Assembly (NCBI RefSeq): GCF_964019385.1
Contig: NC_088653.1
Span: 12,021,479-12,085,478, forward strand
Length of the DNA stretch: 64,000 nt
From: Sycon ciliatum
Lineage: Eukaryota > Porifera > Calcarea > Leucosolenida > Sycettidae
Reading direction: 5' to 3'
Both the position numbers and the translations under genes were made by a program. A model generated the notes under the pieces. It did no database searches. It was not told where the DNA came from and was given only the letters and a program-made list of their open reading frames with translations. Positions 1 through 10,000 of this stretch are shown in pieces (within the stretch, counting starts at the first letter, position 1; every line of letters starts with the position of its first letter).

Positions 1-236
1 TGTGTGGGTGGGTGTGGGGGGGGGGGGGGTGCATTGGTCGATATCTGTGTGTGTGTGTGTGTGTGTGGAGGGGGGGGGGGGGGGGGGGGGGTTGCATTGG
101 TCGATATTATGTGTGTGTGTGTGGGGGAGGGGGGGGGGGGTGCATTGGTCGATGTGTGTGTGTGTGGGTGGGGGGGGGGGGGGGGGGTGCATTGGTCGAT
201 ATCTGTGTGTGTGTCAAAGCAGCGTACTGTCTATAC
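1..236. repeat. G-tract/GT minisatellite
   Basis: Four or five irregular units made of a GT run, a run of 10-20 G and the spacer TGCATTGGTCGAT. It is cut by the window edge. Related G-run arrays with a TGCATGGTCTC spacer recur at 38.0-39.1 kb. The frames that cross it are low-complexity Gly/Val/Cys strings and are not genes. Pure G runs this long could form G-quadruplexes (inference). Confidence 0.9.
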
Positions 237-394
237 TGGTTACCCCAGCAAGTGTAGGGTCTGCATAGGTAACGGTCTTGGCCGCTTTATGCCGATGTAC
301 TCCGTGTGGTGTAGACCAGGTGAGCATTGGTGGTCGATTCACATGGCTTCGCCAGTTGTGTGGATTAGACAGTTATCTGGTGCATGTCTTGATC

Positions 395-495
395 TGTCAC
401 ATTCAGATCTTGTTCGCTATCGTTGCTATAAGAGAAAATCTGTGGGTGCACATCCAGTGAATTTGCAGATTTGCGTGCTTCTCTTGCGACGGGGG
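395..495. repeat. Dispersed repeat, copy 1
   Basis: About 100 bp matches 28320-28425 in the opposite direction (shared core GAGAAAATCTGTGGGT and GATTTGCGTGCTT). No coding sign; family unknown. The flanking 240-552 otherwise holds only low-complexity sequence and a G run at 517-538. Confidence 0.7.
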
Positions 496-618
496 TATAC
501 AATCATGGTACATGGTGGGAGGGGGGGGGGGGGGGGGGAGGGCATAGGCATACAGTGAGACTGAAACCTGTGTAAGACGACGGCTCAAGACACCTTCAAA
601 ACGTAGTGTCTGTTACTA

Positions 619-863
619 CAGTCCATTTCAAAACTATAGGCAAAAACCGTTATGCCAGCATCTATACCACACAAAATCTGTGATCGCTTTTTGCATAATT
701 TTTTCCCAAATTGGGCGTCTGTTATCCAATCGTTTAGGAACTATAATTATGAGAGTAATTGTGGAGCGGACCTGAGCAATAATCCGAAAACTATTCTCAA
801 AAAGCTCCAGCCAAATTTGAAATATTTCAAAACCCTACGCGTCTATAGTTTTGAAATGGACTG
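619..863. mobile_element. Nested pogo-like MITE, 245 bp
   Basis: Near-perfect 21-bp inverted ends (CAGTCCATTTCAAAACTATAG) flanked by TA on both sides. It interrupts the outer MITE at a point where the sister copy at 39153 reads on without a break. It has no coding capacity. Confidence 0.85.
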
Positions 864-962
864 TAGGGATAGCTTTATCCAGGGTCAATTGACTGTAAGT
901 AGCACCCCTTGGTCTTTACAGTGGTCTTCTAGGACAGGTGGTCGCCTTATCCGAGTGGTCGC

Positions 963-1205
963 TGTAGTGTCATGTGACTAGATGCATGTAGCCCATGCAT
1001 ACTTGCATTCCGATATTATCATTCCCATCATCATGATCCACTTACATGATCTAGCATTCCATTCCTCCTTCCCACTTTAGCCAGTATGTATATATCTAGT
1101 AGATTGCATGTGTTCTAGGTTCTTTGTCTTATCGGAGTACAACAGTTAGAACTAATGTCTTGGCTCTCTGGTTGGTCTGGTTAGACTAAAGTACGAAACA
1201 CTACA
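963..1205 (+). repeat. 5' LTR of the Ty3/gypsy element
   Basis: A 243-bp terminal repeat bounded by TGTAGTGT and ACACTACA. It would hold the promoter and polyadenylation signals of the element (family knowledge). It matches the 3' copy base for base as far as I can read. Confidence 0.95.
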
Positions 1206-1227
1206 TGGTGGCAGCGGTCCAGAAGCC

Positions 1228-4200
1228 ATGTCTTCTTCGGACCCCAGCTCGGTTCAACCCGCTTCCCGCGGATCTTCCCCCGCCGGTGGCGGAGGCAGCA
1301 ATGGTGGTTCAGGTAGCTCCTCCGGTGGAGCGCCTTCTACGTCTTCTTCGGCGCCCGAGCCCGCCCAGGTTTCTCTTCCGGGGATGGTTCACCTCTCACA
1401 GGTGTCCCCTCCATCATCATTCAATTTCCAGGCTGCAGATCAGTGGGACCGCTGGCTGCGTCGTTTTAACCGCTATCGTCAGGCGTCTGGTCTTCACACC
1501 CAACCGGAGTCGGTCCAGGTGAACTCCCTCCTCTACACGATGGGCGAGCAAGCTGACGACCTACTGGACAGTTTCCATCTACCTGAGGATGACGTGAGTA
1601 AATTTACCACAGTCACTGAGCGTTTCACTGCCCACTTCGGCAAGAAGAGAAATTATGTGTACGAACGTGCATGTTTCCATCAGCGCACCCAACAGCCCAC
1701 GGAGTCACTAGATGCATTCGTAAACGATCTCTACCGCTTGGCAGACAGGTGCAACTTCAAGGCCATGCACGATGAGATGCTCCGGGACCGGTTGATCGCA
1801 GGGTTAGCAGATGCACGTCTTTCTGAACGCCTGCAAATGGATTCGGATATGACGCTGGAGAAGGCGCTGGCTCACGCTCGCCAAAGCGCTGCCATCAAGG
1901 AGCAACAAACGACGGTACGTGCAGCAGCTGATCAGTCGTTGTTTGCTGTCCGCCAGGATCAGGGGCGGCTGCGTTCTAGTCGCGATCGTCCTCCGCTGCG
2001 TGATGCTCCCAGCTCCTCGCGCCACTCGACTCCATCATCTGATTCTTGTCCTTGGTGCGGATACGAGTCACATCCCCGCGCACGATGTCCTGCAAGTCGT
2101 GTAACCTGCAAAGGGTGTGGCAAGACAGGCCACTTTCAACGAGTGTGCCGCTCTTCGCCACCATCTGGTTCCTCCGGTTCTTCTGCACGACAGGGCACTC
2201 ATCAGTCCCCGCGGGGCACAGGTGTCCATTCTCTCTCCAGCCACAGTGATTCCTCTAGCTCGGCAGTGAGTTCTGCTGACGCATTTCTGGGCACCCTGAC
2301 CCACGGCACAGGCTGGAATCTCCCTATGCTTCTGCACGGCAAGGCCATAACTATGAAGGTCGACACGGGTGCAGATGTCACTGCTATACCAGCTACAGTG
2401 TTCACGTCCCTGGACTTGCCTATCTCGCTCGCCCCATCGAACCGTACTCTCCGGGGCCCAGACAACACAAGCCTCAATGTTTGTGGCCGGTTTACAGCTG
2501 ACCTGCGCACAGCTCACTCATCTCAGTCTCACTCCGTGCCCACCCAGGTGTACGTGGTCCGCGACCTCAAGCTTCCACTGCTCGGACGTCCAGCCATTGA
2601 GGCACTCGGCATCCTGCCTGCTCCTGCTAACGTCCTGGAGACCACCTCTACCTCTGGTGACTCAGCTTCAGACTCTCGCTCTCCTGTTGCCGCTGAGTTT
2701 CCTGACCTGTTCTCGGGCCTAGGTACCTTCGGTCCTCTCCACACCATTCAACTTCGCGATGAGGCTCCTCCATACTCGCTCTCCACTCCTCGGCGAGTTG
2801 CTCTGCCCATGGAATCGAAGGTTATTGAAGCCCTCCGTCGCATGGAAGCCGCTGGCGTCATTCGCCCAGTGTCCGAACCGACCGATTGGTGTGCCGGCAT
2901 GGTCGTTGTTCCAAAACCAAACGGCAGCGTGCGCATCTGCGGTGACTTCACACGGCTCAACAAAGCCGTCAAGCGCGAACGGCACATTCTCCCTACCACG
3001 GACCATCTCCTCGCTCGCCTCGGTGATGCCAAGGTATTCTCCAAGCTGGACGCTAACAGCGGGTTTCACCAAATTCCGTTGGCGCCGGAGTCGCAGCTAC
3101 TAACCACCTTCATCACGCCCATCGGCAGATTCTGCTACACGCGGCTCCCCTTTGGCATCTCCTCGGCACCCGAGTATTTTCAGAAACAGATGTCAGATCT
3201 GCTCAGCGACCTCCCTGGCAACATCTGCATGATGGACGACGTCCTCACATTCGGCTCCACCCTCGAGGAGGAGGTCGACAACCTTCGACCAGCTCTGGCC
3301 CGTCTTCAATCCGCCGGTGTCACGCTCAACAGCGAGAAGTGTCAATTTCATGCCACCTCGATCAAGTTCCTGGGCCACGTGATTGATGGCTGTGGCATCC
3401 GTCCAGATCCAGACAAGATCCACGCAATCCAGGAGCTCTCTCCCTGCTCCGATGTCCATTCCGTCCGGCGTCTGCTCGGCATGGCCAACCACCTAGGCAA
3501 GTTCATTCCGGACTTGGCCTCCATCACGCAACCTCTCAGGTCTCTCCTCGTCAAAGGCACCCCGTGGCAGTGGGGTGCTGAGCAGTGTGCCGCGTTCGAC
3601 CGCATCAAGACGTCACTGAGTAACGAGCCTGTCCTGGCCAAGTACTCTCCCAACTACCACACCACAGTATCTGCTGATGCATCTTCCTTTGGCCTGGGTG
3701 CAGTGCTTCTACAACGCCAGCCCGACGCGTCCGTCCGTCCTGTAGCTTATTTGTCTCGCTCTCTCACACCAGCGGAAACACGCTATTCGCAAATCGAGAA
3801 GGAGGCTCTGGCTGCAACGTGGGCCTGCGACCGGCTCTCACACTACCTCCTCGGCATGCCATTCACCATTGAGACGGACCACAAGCCACTCATCCCTCTG
3901 CTAGGTACCCGTGCTCTTGACGACCTCCCTCCGCGGGTCCTCCGGTTTCGTCTACGGCTACTTCGATTCGATTACAGTATTATCCACACTCCTGGCAAAC
4001 AACTCGCAATTGCCGACGCTCTGTCTCGAGCTCCTCTGCGCAGCACAGATGCCGACGCCACTGCCACACTGGAGGCTGAGACCGCTGCTATGGTGTCGTA
4101 CGTCACTGAGGCTCTGCCTGCCACTGCGCAACGCCTGGAAGAGGTTTCAGCATGGCAAAGCGACGACGATAGCTGTGCTCACATCATCGAGTACCTGCAG

Positions 4201-5412
4201 CACGGCTGGCCTGCTCCTAGCGATGCTCCTCCCGTAGTGCAGTTTCTTATAGAGCACAGCGCACATTTCAGCCTCACGGACGACGGCTTGATTCTGTATG
4301 ATCAGCGTCTCTACATACCTCCCGCTCACCAGCAAGAAATCCTGGCTCGCCTTCACCAGGGTCATCAAGGCATCACCAAGTGCCGACGCCTGGCTCGCAC
4401 TTCCGTATGGTGGCCATCGCTCTCGTCGGACATAGCTACTCTTGTCCAAACATGTGAAGAATGCAGTCGACACCGCTCTCAGCCACCCGAGCCTCTTCTC
4501 TCAACTCCACTCCCAGAGTTTCCTTGGCAACATCTGGCCGCAGACTTCTTCACCATCGACGGTCGCAACCACCTCCTCGTCATCGACTACTACTCTCGGT
4601 TCATTGAGGTCCTCGACATGCCCTCGCTCTCCACAGCTCGTACAGTCAGCCATTTCAAGTCACTGTTCGCTCGCCATGGCATCCCTGACTCTCTAACGAC
4701 CGACAACGGACCGCAATTCACCAGTGCTGAATTTGCCCAGTTTGCATCCACCTATGGCTTCCGCCACGTCACCAGTAGCCCTCTCTATCCGCAAGCCAAT
4801 GGCATGGCCGAGCGTGCTGTTCGCACGGTCAAAAGTCTGTTCCGTCAGGGCACTGATTGGCACCTCGCACTACTCGCGTACCGCAACACTCCCTTGGAGA
4901 ATGGTAAGAGTCCAGCCCAGCTTCTGATGAACCGCCAGCTGCAGTCACTCTTACCTCTCTCTCCAACACAGCGACAGTCGCATCCAGTCGATCAGAGCGA
5001 CCTGCGTGCCGCGGATCAGCGCTTAAAGGATCGCCAAAGCACCAACCATGCCAGTCGCCATGCAGCCCGGACACTGCCGTCTCTGTGTCCACAACAGCCT
5101 GTATATCTACCTGATCGTGAAGAGTCTGGCCACGTGATGAGCCAACCAGCCTTGCGCTCCTACATCGTAGCAACCCCATCGGGCCAGTTCAGACGCAACC
5201 GGCGGCATATTGTCCCAATGCCAACGCCGCAACAGTTGCCGCCTGCTGGTCACTCTGCCGCTACTACCGATCCTGATCCCCCAGCCAGTCAACCTTCTAC
5301 TCCGCCGTGTCCTGCAGTTCCCAACTTGCCATCGACCCCTCCAGCTCAAGACCAGCCTGATAAGTATGTCACGGCTCGCGGCCGTGTCGTTCACGCTCCC
5401 GATCGCTTCTAA
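1228..5412 (+). CDS. Gypsy Gag-Pol polyprotein in a single frame
   Basis: A 1,394-codon frame starting at the first ATG after the primer-binding site. In order: a Ser/Gly-rich start; a Gag region (about 70-230); two cysteine clusters at about 274-307, the second a CCHC knuckle (CKGCGKTGHFQRVC); an aspartic protease with VDTGADVTAIP near 378; reverse transcriptase (FSKLDANSGFHQIPL near 604, MMDDV near 668); RNase H (SADASSFGLGAVL near 814); an integrase with an HHCC zinc site (from about 1044) and a catalytic core near 1105-1200 (TDNGPQF). I see no chromodomain at the C-terminus, which is Pro/Ser-rich. Gag and Pol are fused with no frame change between them, as in some gypsy lineages. It is the element's own gene and not a host gene. 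Confidence 0.95.
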   Translation: MSSSDPSSVQPASRGSSPAGGGGSNGGSGSSSGGAPSTSSSAPEPAQVSLPGMVHLSQVSPPSSFNFQAADQWDRWLRRFNRYRQASGLHTQPESVQVNSLLYTMGEQADDLLDSFHLPEDDVSKFTTVTERFTAHFGKKRNYVYERACFHQRTQQPTESLDAFVNDLYRLADRCNFKAMHDEMLRDRLIAGLADARLSERLQMDSDMTLEKALAHARQSAAIKEQQTTVRAAADQSLFAVRQDQGRLRSSRDRPPLRDAPSSSRHSTPSSDSCPWCGYESHPRARCPASRVTCKGCGKTGHFQRVCRSSPPSGSSGSSARQGTHQSPRGTGVHSLSSHSDSSSSAVSSADAFLGTLTHGTGWNLPMLLHGKAITMKVDTGADVTAIPATVFTSLDLPISLAPSNRTLRGPDNTSLNVCGRFTADLRTAHSSQSHSVPTQVYVVRDLKLPLLGRPAIEALGILPAPANVLETTSTSGDSASDSRSPVAAEFPDLFSGLGTFGPLHTIQLRDEAPPYSLSTPRRVALPMESKVIEALRRMEAAGVIRPVSEPTDWCAGMVVVPKPNGSVRICGDFTRLNKAVKRERHILPTTDHLLARLGDAKVFSKLDANSGFHQIPLAPESQLLTTFITPIGRFCYTRLPFGISSAPEYFQKQMSDLLSDLPGNICMMDDVLTFGSTLEEEVDNLRPALARLQSAGVTLNSEKCQFHATSIKFLGHVIDGCGIRPDPDKIHAIQELSPCSDVHSVRRLLGMANHLGKFIPDLASITQPLRSLLVKGTPWQWGAEQCAAFDRIKTSLSNEPVLAKYSPNYHTTVSADASSFGLGAVLLQRQPDASVRPVAYLSRSLTPAETRYSQIEKEALAATWACDRLSHYLLGMPFTIETDHKPLIPLLGTRALDDLPPRVLRFRLRLLRFDYSIIHTPGKQLAIADALSRAPLRSTDADATATLEAETAAMVSYVTEALPATAQRLEEVSAWQSDDDSCAHIIEYLQHGWPAPSDAPPVVQFLIEHSAHFSLTDDGLILYDQRLYIPPAHQQEILARLHQGHQGITKCRRLARTSVWWPSLSSDIATLVQTCEECSRHRSQPPEPLLSTPLPEFPWQHLAADFFTIDGRNHLLVIDYYSRFIEVLDMPSLSTARTVSHFKSLFARHGIPDSLTTDNGPQFTSAEFAQFASTYGFRHVTSSPLYPQANGMAERAVRTVKSLFRQGTDWHLALLAYRNTPLENGKSPAQLLMNRQLQSLLPLSPTQRQSHPVDQSDLRAADQRLKDRQSTNHASRHAARTLPSLCPQQPVYLPDREESGHVMSQPALRSYIVATPSGQFRRNRRHIVPMPTPQQLPPAGHSAATTDPDPPASQPSTPPCPAVPNLPSTPPAQDQPDKYVTARGRVVHAPDRF

Positions 5413-5728
5413 CTTTGGTCTCTCCAAACAAAATACTCCACTCTTCTGTCTCTCCCTCTCTTGCTCGTTCTCTTTTCTAATGGCTTGCATGTGCCTGTGT
5501 GTCCTCTGTACACCCTTAGGTCTTTTCTTTGTAAGAGGAGAGGATATACATGTACAATGCACTATACTAGAATACTCCCTCGGACAGACTAGTGCTTTTA
5601 GAACTCTGTAATGGATCCCTTCTGCAACGGTCTTATTGTTTTCATTTTCAAATTCGTCCAGTTAGGTATCTTCTCCATCTTCTTAATCTACTGCCATATT
5701 TGCTCTTACGACCTCAAAGAAAGGGAGG

Positions 5729-5971
5729 TGTAGTGTCATGTGACTAGATGCATGTAGCCCATGCATACTTGCATTCCGATATTATCATTCCCATCATCAT
5801 GATCCACTTACATGATCTAGCATTCCATTCCTCCTTCCCACTTTAGCCAGTATGTATATATCTAGTAGATTGCATGTGTTCTAGGTTCTTTGTCTTATCG
5901 GAGTACAACAGTTAGAACTAATGTCTTGGCTCTCTGGTTGGTCTGGTTAGACTAAAGTACGAAACACTACA
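5729..5971 (+). repeat. 3' LTR of the Ty3/gypsy element
   Basis: Same 243-bp sequence as the 5' LTR. It is preceded by a polypurine tract (AAAGAAAGGGAGG) and followed by the target-site duplication GTCGC. Confidence 0.95.
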
Positions 5972-6194
5972 GTCGCCTTGACAGGTTTTACTGTATGTGT
6001 GTTTCTGTGTGAGTGTGGCGGGGGTTAGGCTTAGGGGGTGCACACTGCACAGTCATGTGTGCACTCAACTCCACTTATAATGAACTCGCATAATGCGAAT
6101 TTGGTGAGATATCAAACAGTTGCTCATTTCCCTGTTTATGACGAACCATATCTTGTACTCAGGCTGGCACGTAAACTAAGTGCATACACTTGTG

Positions 6195-6355
6195 CAGTAA
6201 AACCTGCCAAGGCGACCACCTGTCCTAGAAGACCACTGCAACCAGGACCAAGAGATGCTATTTCCAGTCAATTTCCCCTGGATAAGGCGACAACCTGGTG
6301 ACAGAGACCACATTTTGAAGGTCTCTTGAGCGGTCGCCTTAGACAGCTTTCACTG
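6195..6355. mobile_element. Pogo-like MITE, inverted sister of the 553 and 39153 copies
   Basis: The ends are CAGTAAAACCTGCCAAGGCG and, reversed, CAGTGAAAGCTGTCTAAGGCG. TA follows the right end. The interior (CTAGAAGACCACTGCAACCA) matches 39153-39292 in reverse. The 6356-6750 stretch after it has no gene that I can see, only a possible worn MITE piece near 6430-6490. Confidence 0.75.
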
Positions 6356-6753
6356 TACTTGTCATAGGCAACATGCCAGTAATGACTTGCTGCTTGTATG
6401 TACCTGTACATTGGTGTGAGTGTATTCTGTTACAACGAACTTCCGCTATAAAGAACGAATTCTTCTGCACAATGGTGTTCGTTATATCAGGAGGCGAGTG
6501 GGAAGTGCTCTGTCAGTTTTTGTGGCATTGCACAAGTACTGTAGCGAGATTATGCAAAACGACCGATTGAGATGATTGATTTCTGTAACTGACTTCACAG
6601 AAGAACAAAGCAAGCAAGACTAGTTTGTATCTACTCGAGTAATCCTGGATTTATTCAAAGTCACATATCAGTGAATAATGGCAAGACTAGCGACAAACAA
6701 TTAACTAGCCTTGCTTACCCTTGTTGTGCTGTGTATCACGCTCTGTCTCCGCA

Positions 6754-7440
6754 GTGTTGAGCACTGTCAGCACCGTGACTGGGTACATACTCCGCCGTGG
6801 TGTTGAGCACTGTCAGCACCGTGACTGGGTACATACTCCGCCGTGGTGTTGAGCACTGTCAGCACCGTGACTGGGTACATACTCCGCCGTGGTGTTGAGC
6901 ACTGTCAGCATCGTGACTGGCTACATACTCCGCCGTGGTGTTGAGCACTGTCAGCACCGTGACTGGGTACATACTCCGCCGTGGTGTTGAGCACTGTCAG
7001 CATCGTGACTGGGTACATACTCCGCCGTGGTGTTGAGCACTGTCAGCACCGTGACTGGGTACATACTCCGCCGTGGTGTTGAGCACTGTCAGCACCGTGA
7101 CTGGGTACATACTCCGCCGTGGTGTTGAGCACTGTCAGCACCGTGACTGGGTACATACTCCGCCGTGGTGTTGAGCACTGTCAGCATCGTGACTGGGTGC
7201 ATACTCCGCCGTGGTGTTGAGCACTGTCAGCATCGTGACTGGGTACATACTCCGCCGTGGTGTTGAGCACTGTCAGCACCGTGACTGGGTACATACTCCG
7301 CCGTGGTGTTGAGCACTGTCAGCACCGTGACTGGGTGCATACTCCGCCGTGGTGTTGAGCACTGTCAGCATCGTGACTGGGTACATACTCCGCCGTGGTG
7401 TTGAGCACTGTCAGCACCGTGACTGGGTGCATACTCCGCA
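6754..7440. repeat. 46-bp minisatellite, about 15 copies
   Basis: The unit is 46 bp, beginning GTTGAGCACTGTCAGCACCG and ending CATACTCCGCCGTGGT. Copies differ at few sites, mostly CACCG/CATCG and GGTAC/GGTGC, so the array is young or homogenised. A short motif GTAACTGACTTCACA lies on both sides (about 6587 and 7443), suggesting the array arose within or beside a small duplication. There are no unique spacers between units, so it is not a CRISPR. Confidence 0.95.
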
Positions 7441-8433
7441 GTGTAACTGACTTCACATAGAAAGTCACTTAGCATTTATTTTAGTACTTTCCTAATATCA
7501 ACCATAGAGTCACTAGACGGGCAATACGTAGTGTCCACTTTAGATATTCCGAGAGGTGAGGTTGTGTCTGTATAAGCAATCTCCACAGTGACTTACAGAC
7601 TGTATTCGTAACCATTTAGTGGGCAGGTTCCCTTGGACCTGTAGTTGCACATTTTGACCTCCTGCTGCAGTTGGTTGGCTGGGGGAGGGGGGGGGGGGGT
7701 ATATATAGGTGTCCCGGGCAGTAGGGGGATTGCCTTCGGTGGTGGTGTTAGCTGGTGCACACGTTGTGTGGTATGCTTCTGTGTGTTCTTGAATCCTGGT
7801 TTGACTGCACCAAACGGTCTAGCCAGTATCGTCTTCGTCATACATCCGCCAGCTATCTTCACAGCTGAGACTTTCAGCTACTTTGCTTGCTTTGGTTGAG
7901 CTCACCTTCCCCTCCTTATGTAATTTTCTATAGCTTAGAACCTTCCAATTTGGAAGGCTGTTGGAGTGAGCATCCAAGACGTACTAAACCTGATTGGCAG
8001 TTAGTTGTAGAACGTCAGTACCGTTGGCCAGTGTCGTGCAATTTCATCGCATGAGCTGATTGCCAAGTACATGTAACTGGCCGCGGGTTTCGTGGACATT
8101 ATTATTTTTGTAGCCTAACTCGTACTTGTAGTTCTCTGCTCCTTTTCTTCCTAGAAAAATGTATGTTCACGATGCAGACTGCGACTCGCGAGCGCAGAGC
8201 TAAAGGTGTAAACACACTAACGCTGGTATGCATGTAACCATGTCATGGCCTAGACGCATGCCACAGCAAGTTAGTGGCAGTTGTTGGTGGAGCACAGCCA
8301 CAGGAGACAAAATGCGCTTCATTCAAACACCCCGCCGCGAAGTACTCCAGCACAGATGAGCTATCCACTCCCAGAGCAGACAGCCGTATCATCTCGGCGC
8401 GGGACTCTCGGAGACGCTCCACACCATGTACTA
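7441..8433. other. Gene-poor stretch
   Basis: No exon, repeat family or RNA recognised apart from a G run at about 7682-7700. Reading frames here are short and lack protein-like composition. Confidence 0.5.
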
Positions 8434-8619
8434 CAGTCGTCCCTCTCTAATCCGGCACTTTATAATCCAGCACCCTCGATAAACCAGCACAATTTTCAGT
8501 AGCCAAATGTCCTCTTCATGCACATTGCAGCAGTAGATCAGATTTGTTAATCCAGCACCCTCCCTAATCCAGCAGATTTCCGTGGCACAAAATGGTGCCG
8601 GATTATAGAGGGACCACTG
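8434..8619. mobile_element. Pogo-like MITE, 186 bp
   Basis: Inverted ends CAGTCGTCCCTCTCTAATCC and (reversed) CAGTGGTCCCTCTATAATCC, with TA on each side. AATCCAGCACC motifs repeat inside. It has no coding capacity. A short TAC/TAG microsatellite follows at 8620-8650. Confidence 0.85.
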
Positions 8620-8671
8620 TAGTACTACTAGTACTAGTACTAGTACATGTATGCACTAGTACTGGCACTGC

Positions 8672-9667
8672 GATGTATTGATTTGCGAATGACTGTTGGG
8701 ACATTCTTCCAAAACATGACGTCACAGAATTCGTAAAAAAAAGACAACTTTTGTCGCAAGCGGCTAGCCTGTCGCAAGCGCGAGACTCATCATGGGCGCG
8801 CTCGAGCTGCGAAGCGCGACATTTGTCATCGGTCATTTGTCGAACATCAAAATGTCGAATTTTCGCACCAACGTTTGTTTTGCAAGTCGAAAATGATGTG
8901 TTTTCATTTCGTGAACCCCAGCATCAGCAACGTCCTGTCCCGTGCTCCATTTCTTGCTGATTCCAACGAACTTTGATCGCCCAAAGAGTCGAGGGCCAAA
9001 CCTGCCCCCTCAGTCGCCTCAGAAAAACCAACTCCAACAAAGCCCAAGTCAAATGTTATGCGTGTCGCCATAGTCTTTTCAGCCACACAGATGACGGTGA
9101 GGACACTCCAGGCGAAAGAGAGTAGACAGGCAGTGGAGAGGAGCAATCAAAGGTAGCTGACGATGCTATGTCGCCAAAGACGCCTGCCAAGCGATGCCGA
9201 GATAAGAAACCTCTTTGAATAAATCACGCGCTAGCGCTATAGCGCTCTTCTACAAGAAAATGCATCCGAAAAATATTTTCGGCAAAGTGAGCTTTTTCCG
9301 AACAAACACGCCGAATCTTCGTGTGCATTTTCGACCTCGCTCCCGCGTGCCGAATCTTTTTGCCGAATTTCGGAATGCAAAACCTCGCTATTATGATCGC
9401 CTTCGATTATTTATTTTCGTTCTACTCGACAATTCCAAAAATCAGTGCCATTGCCGCATTGGCTTTAGCTTTGCCCTTGAACTTGAAATCTCGTGCCTTA
9501 TTCTTTCTTGGGGACTGGTGTTGGATATTGAACGGGCGGAGTGACCGCCGGGATGATGGATGAAGGAGATGATGGCCTAATCTTGGCTGCGCGCATTCTC
9601 ATTTTCCCGTGGCCTGTAGTGTTTGATTCACAAAGGGTGTCACAGGCATAGCTGGAGGAAGAAAGGT
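8672..9667. repeat. Short paralogue of the repeat that carries the 26.5-30.1 kb element
   Basis: The left part (about 8672-8820) matches 30180-30350 reversed, and the right part (about 9391-9667) matches 26240-26480 plus 30120-30165 reversed. At about 9424-9430 the two flanks meet almost directly, so this copy lacks the long inverted-arm element and serves as a near-empty site. The middle (8821-9390) differs and ends with a GAGAGGTTTTGC-type inverted-repeat end (right end at 9388, followed by TA). Confidence 0.7.
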
Positions 9668-9744
9668 GATGTGAACTTCAGAAGTTCTAGAGAGTTGGTG
9701 GACAAGCCGTTGATTATTCACTCTCATTGTAATATCCTTTCTTT

Positions 9745-9785
9745 ATCCACTGAAGATGTTGTTCAGAACAACGAAACGTCTGGAG
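9745..9785 (+). ncRNA. Hammerhead ribozyme-like motif
   Basis: CTGAAGA (9750-9756) fits the core CUGANGA. It is followed by one extra T, a 6-bp stem GTTGTT/AACAAC closing a CAG loop, then GAAAC and the cleavage triplet GTC (9778-9780). Stem I is 4 bp, TCCA (9746-9749) with TGGA (9781-9784). Stem III has no loop, so self-cleavage in cis is doubtful; minimal hammerheads of Penelope-like elements have similarly tiny third stems. A retroelement remnant is likely, but no coding part is left here. Confidence 0.45.
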
Positions 9786-10000
9786 AAGTATCGTAAAAAT
9801 TTCTATCGTTATTAAATGTTATCAAATATACCACTCTTTGGTCTAGAAAGAATATTTTTGGATATTTTCAGAAGTTGTGCCATCGCAGCACTGTATAGAG
9901 GGCCATTAGAGGCTGTGTAGGCTGTATGTTTGATTTAGTTTGATTTAGCTCAGTGCTGAGCTTGCACCACACCACAGGTAGCATATTGAGTATTATTTAC

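Larger units (their letters stand above)
963..5971 (+). mobile_element. Ty3/gypsy LTR retrotransposon, looks whole and young
   Basis: A 5,009-bp element flanked by a 5-bp target-site duplication GTCGC (958-962 and 5972-5976). It has two 243-bp LTRs starting TGTAGTGT and ending ACACTACA, a primer-binding site starting TGG directly after the 5' LTR (1206), a purine-rich tract just before the 3' LTR (about 5715-5728), and one long frame carrying Gag, protease, reverse transcriptase, RNase H and integrase. The LTRs appear identical by eye, so the insertion is recent. It sits inside a MITE. No envelope-like frame was seen. Confidence 0.95.
553..5993. mobile_element. Pogo/Tigger-like MITE, split by two later insertions
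   Basis: The ends are inverted (left CAGTGAGACTGAAACCTG, right AGGTTTTACTG) and flanked by TA. The same family is seen uninterrupted at 39153-39292 and, reversed, at 6195-6355, so the unit is about 140-160 bp. Here it was split first by a second TA-flanked MITE (619-863) and by a Ty3/gypsy element (963-5971). TA target sites and CAGT termini are typical of the Tc1/mariner-pogo group; no transposase is encoded. Confidence 0.75.

Noticed and set aside
6754-7440. CRISPR array
   Set aside because: Repeats are directly adjacent, with no unique spacers, in an animal-type genome.
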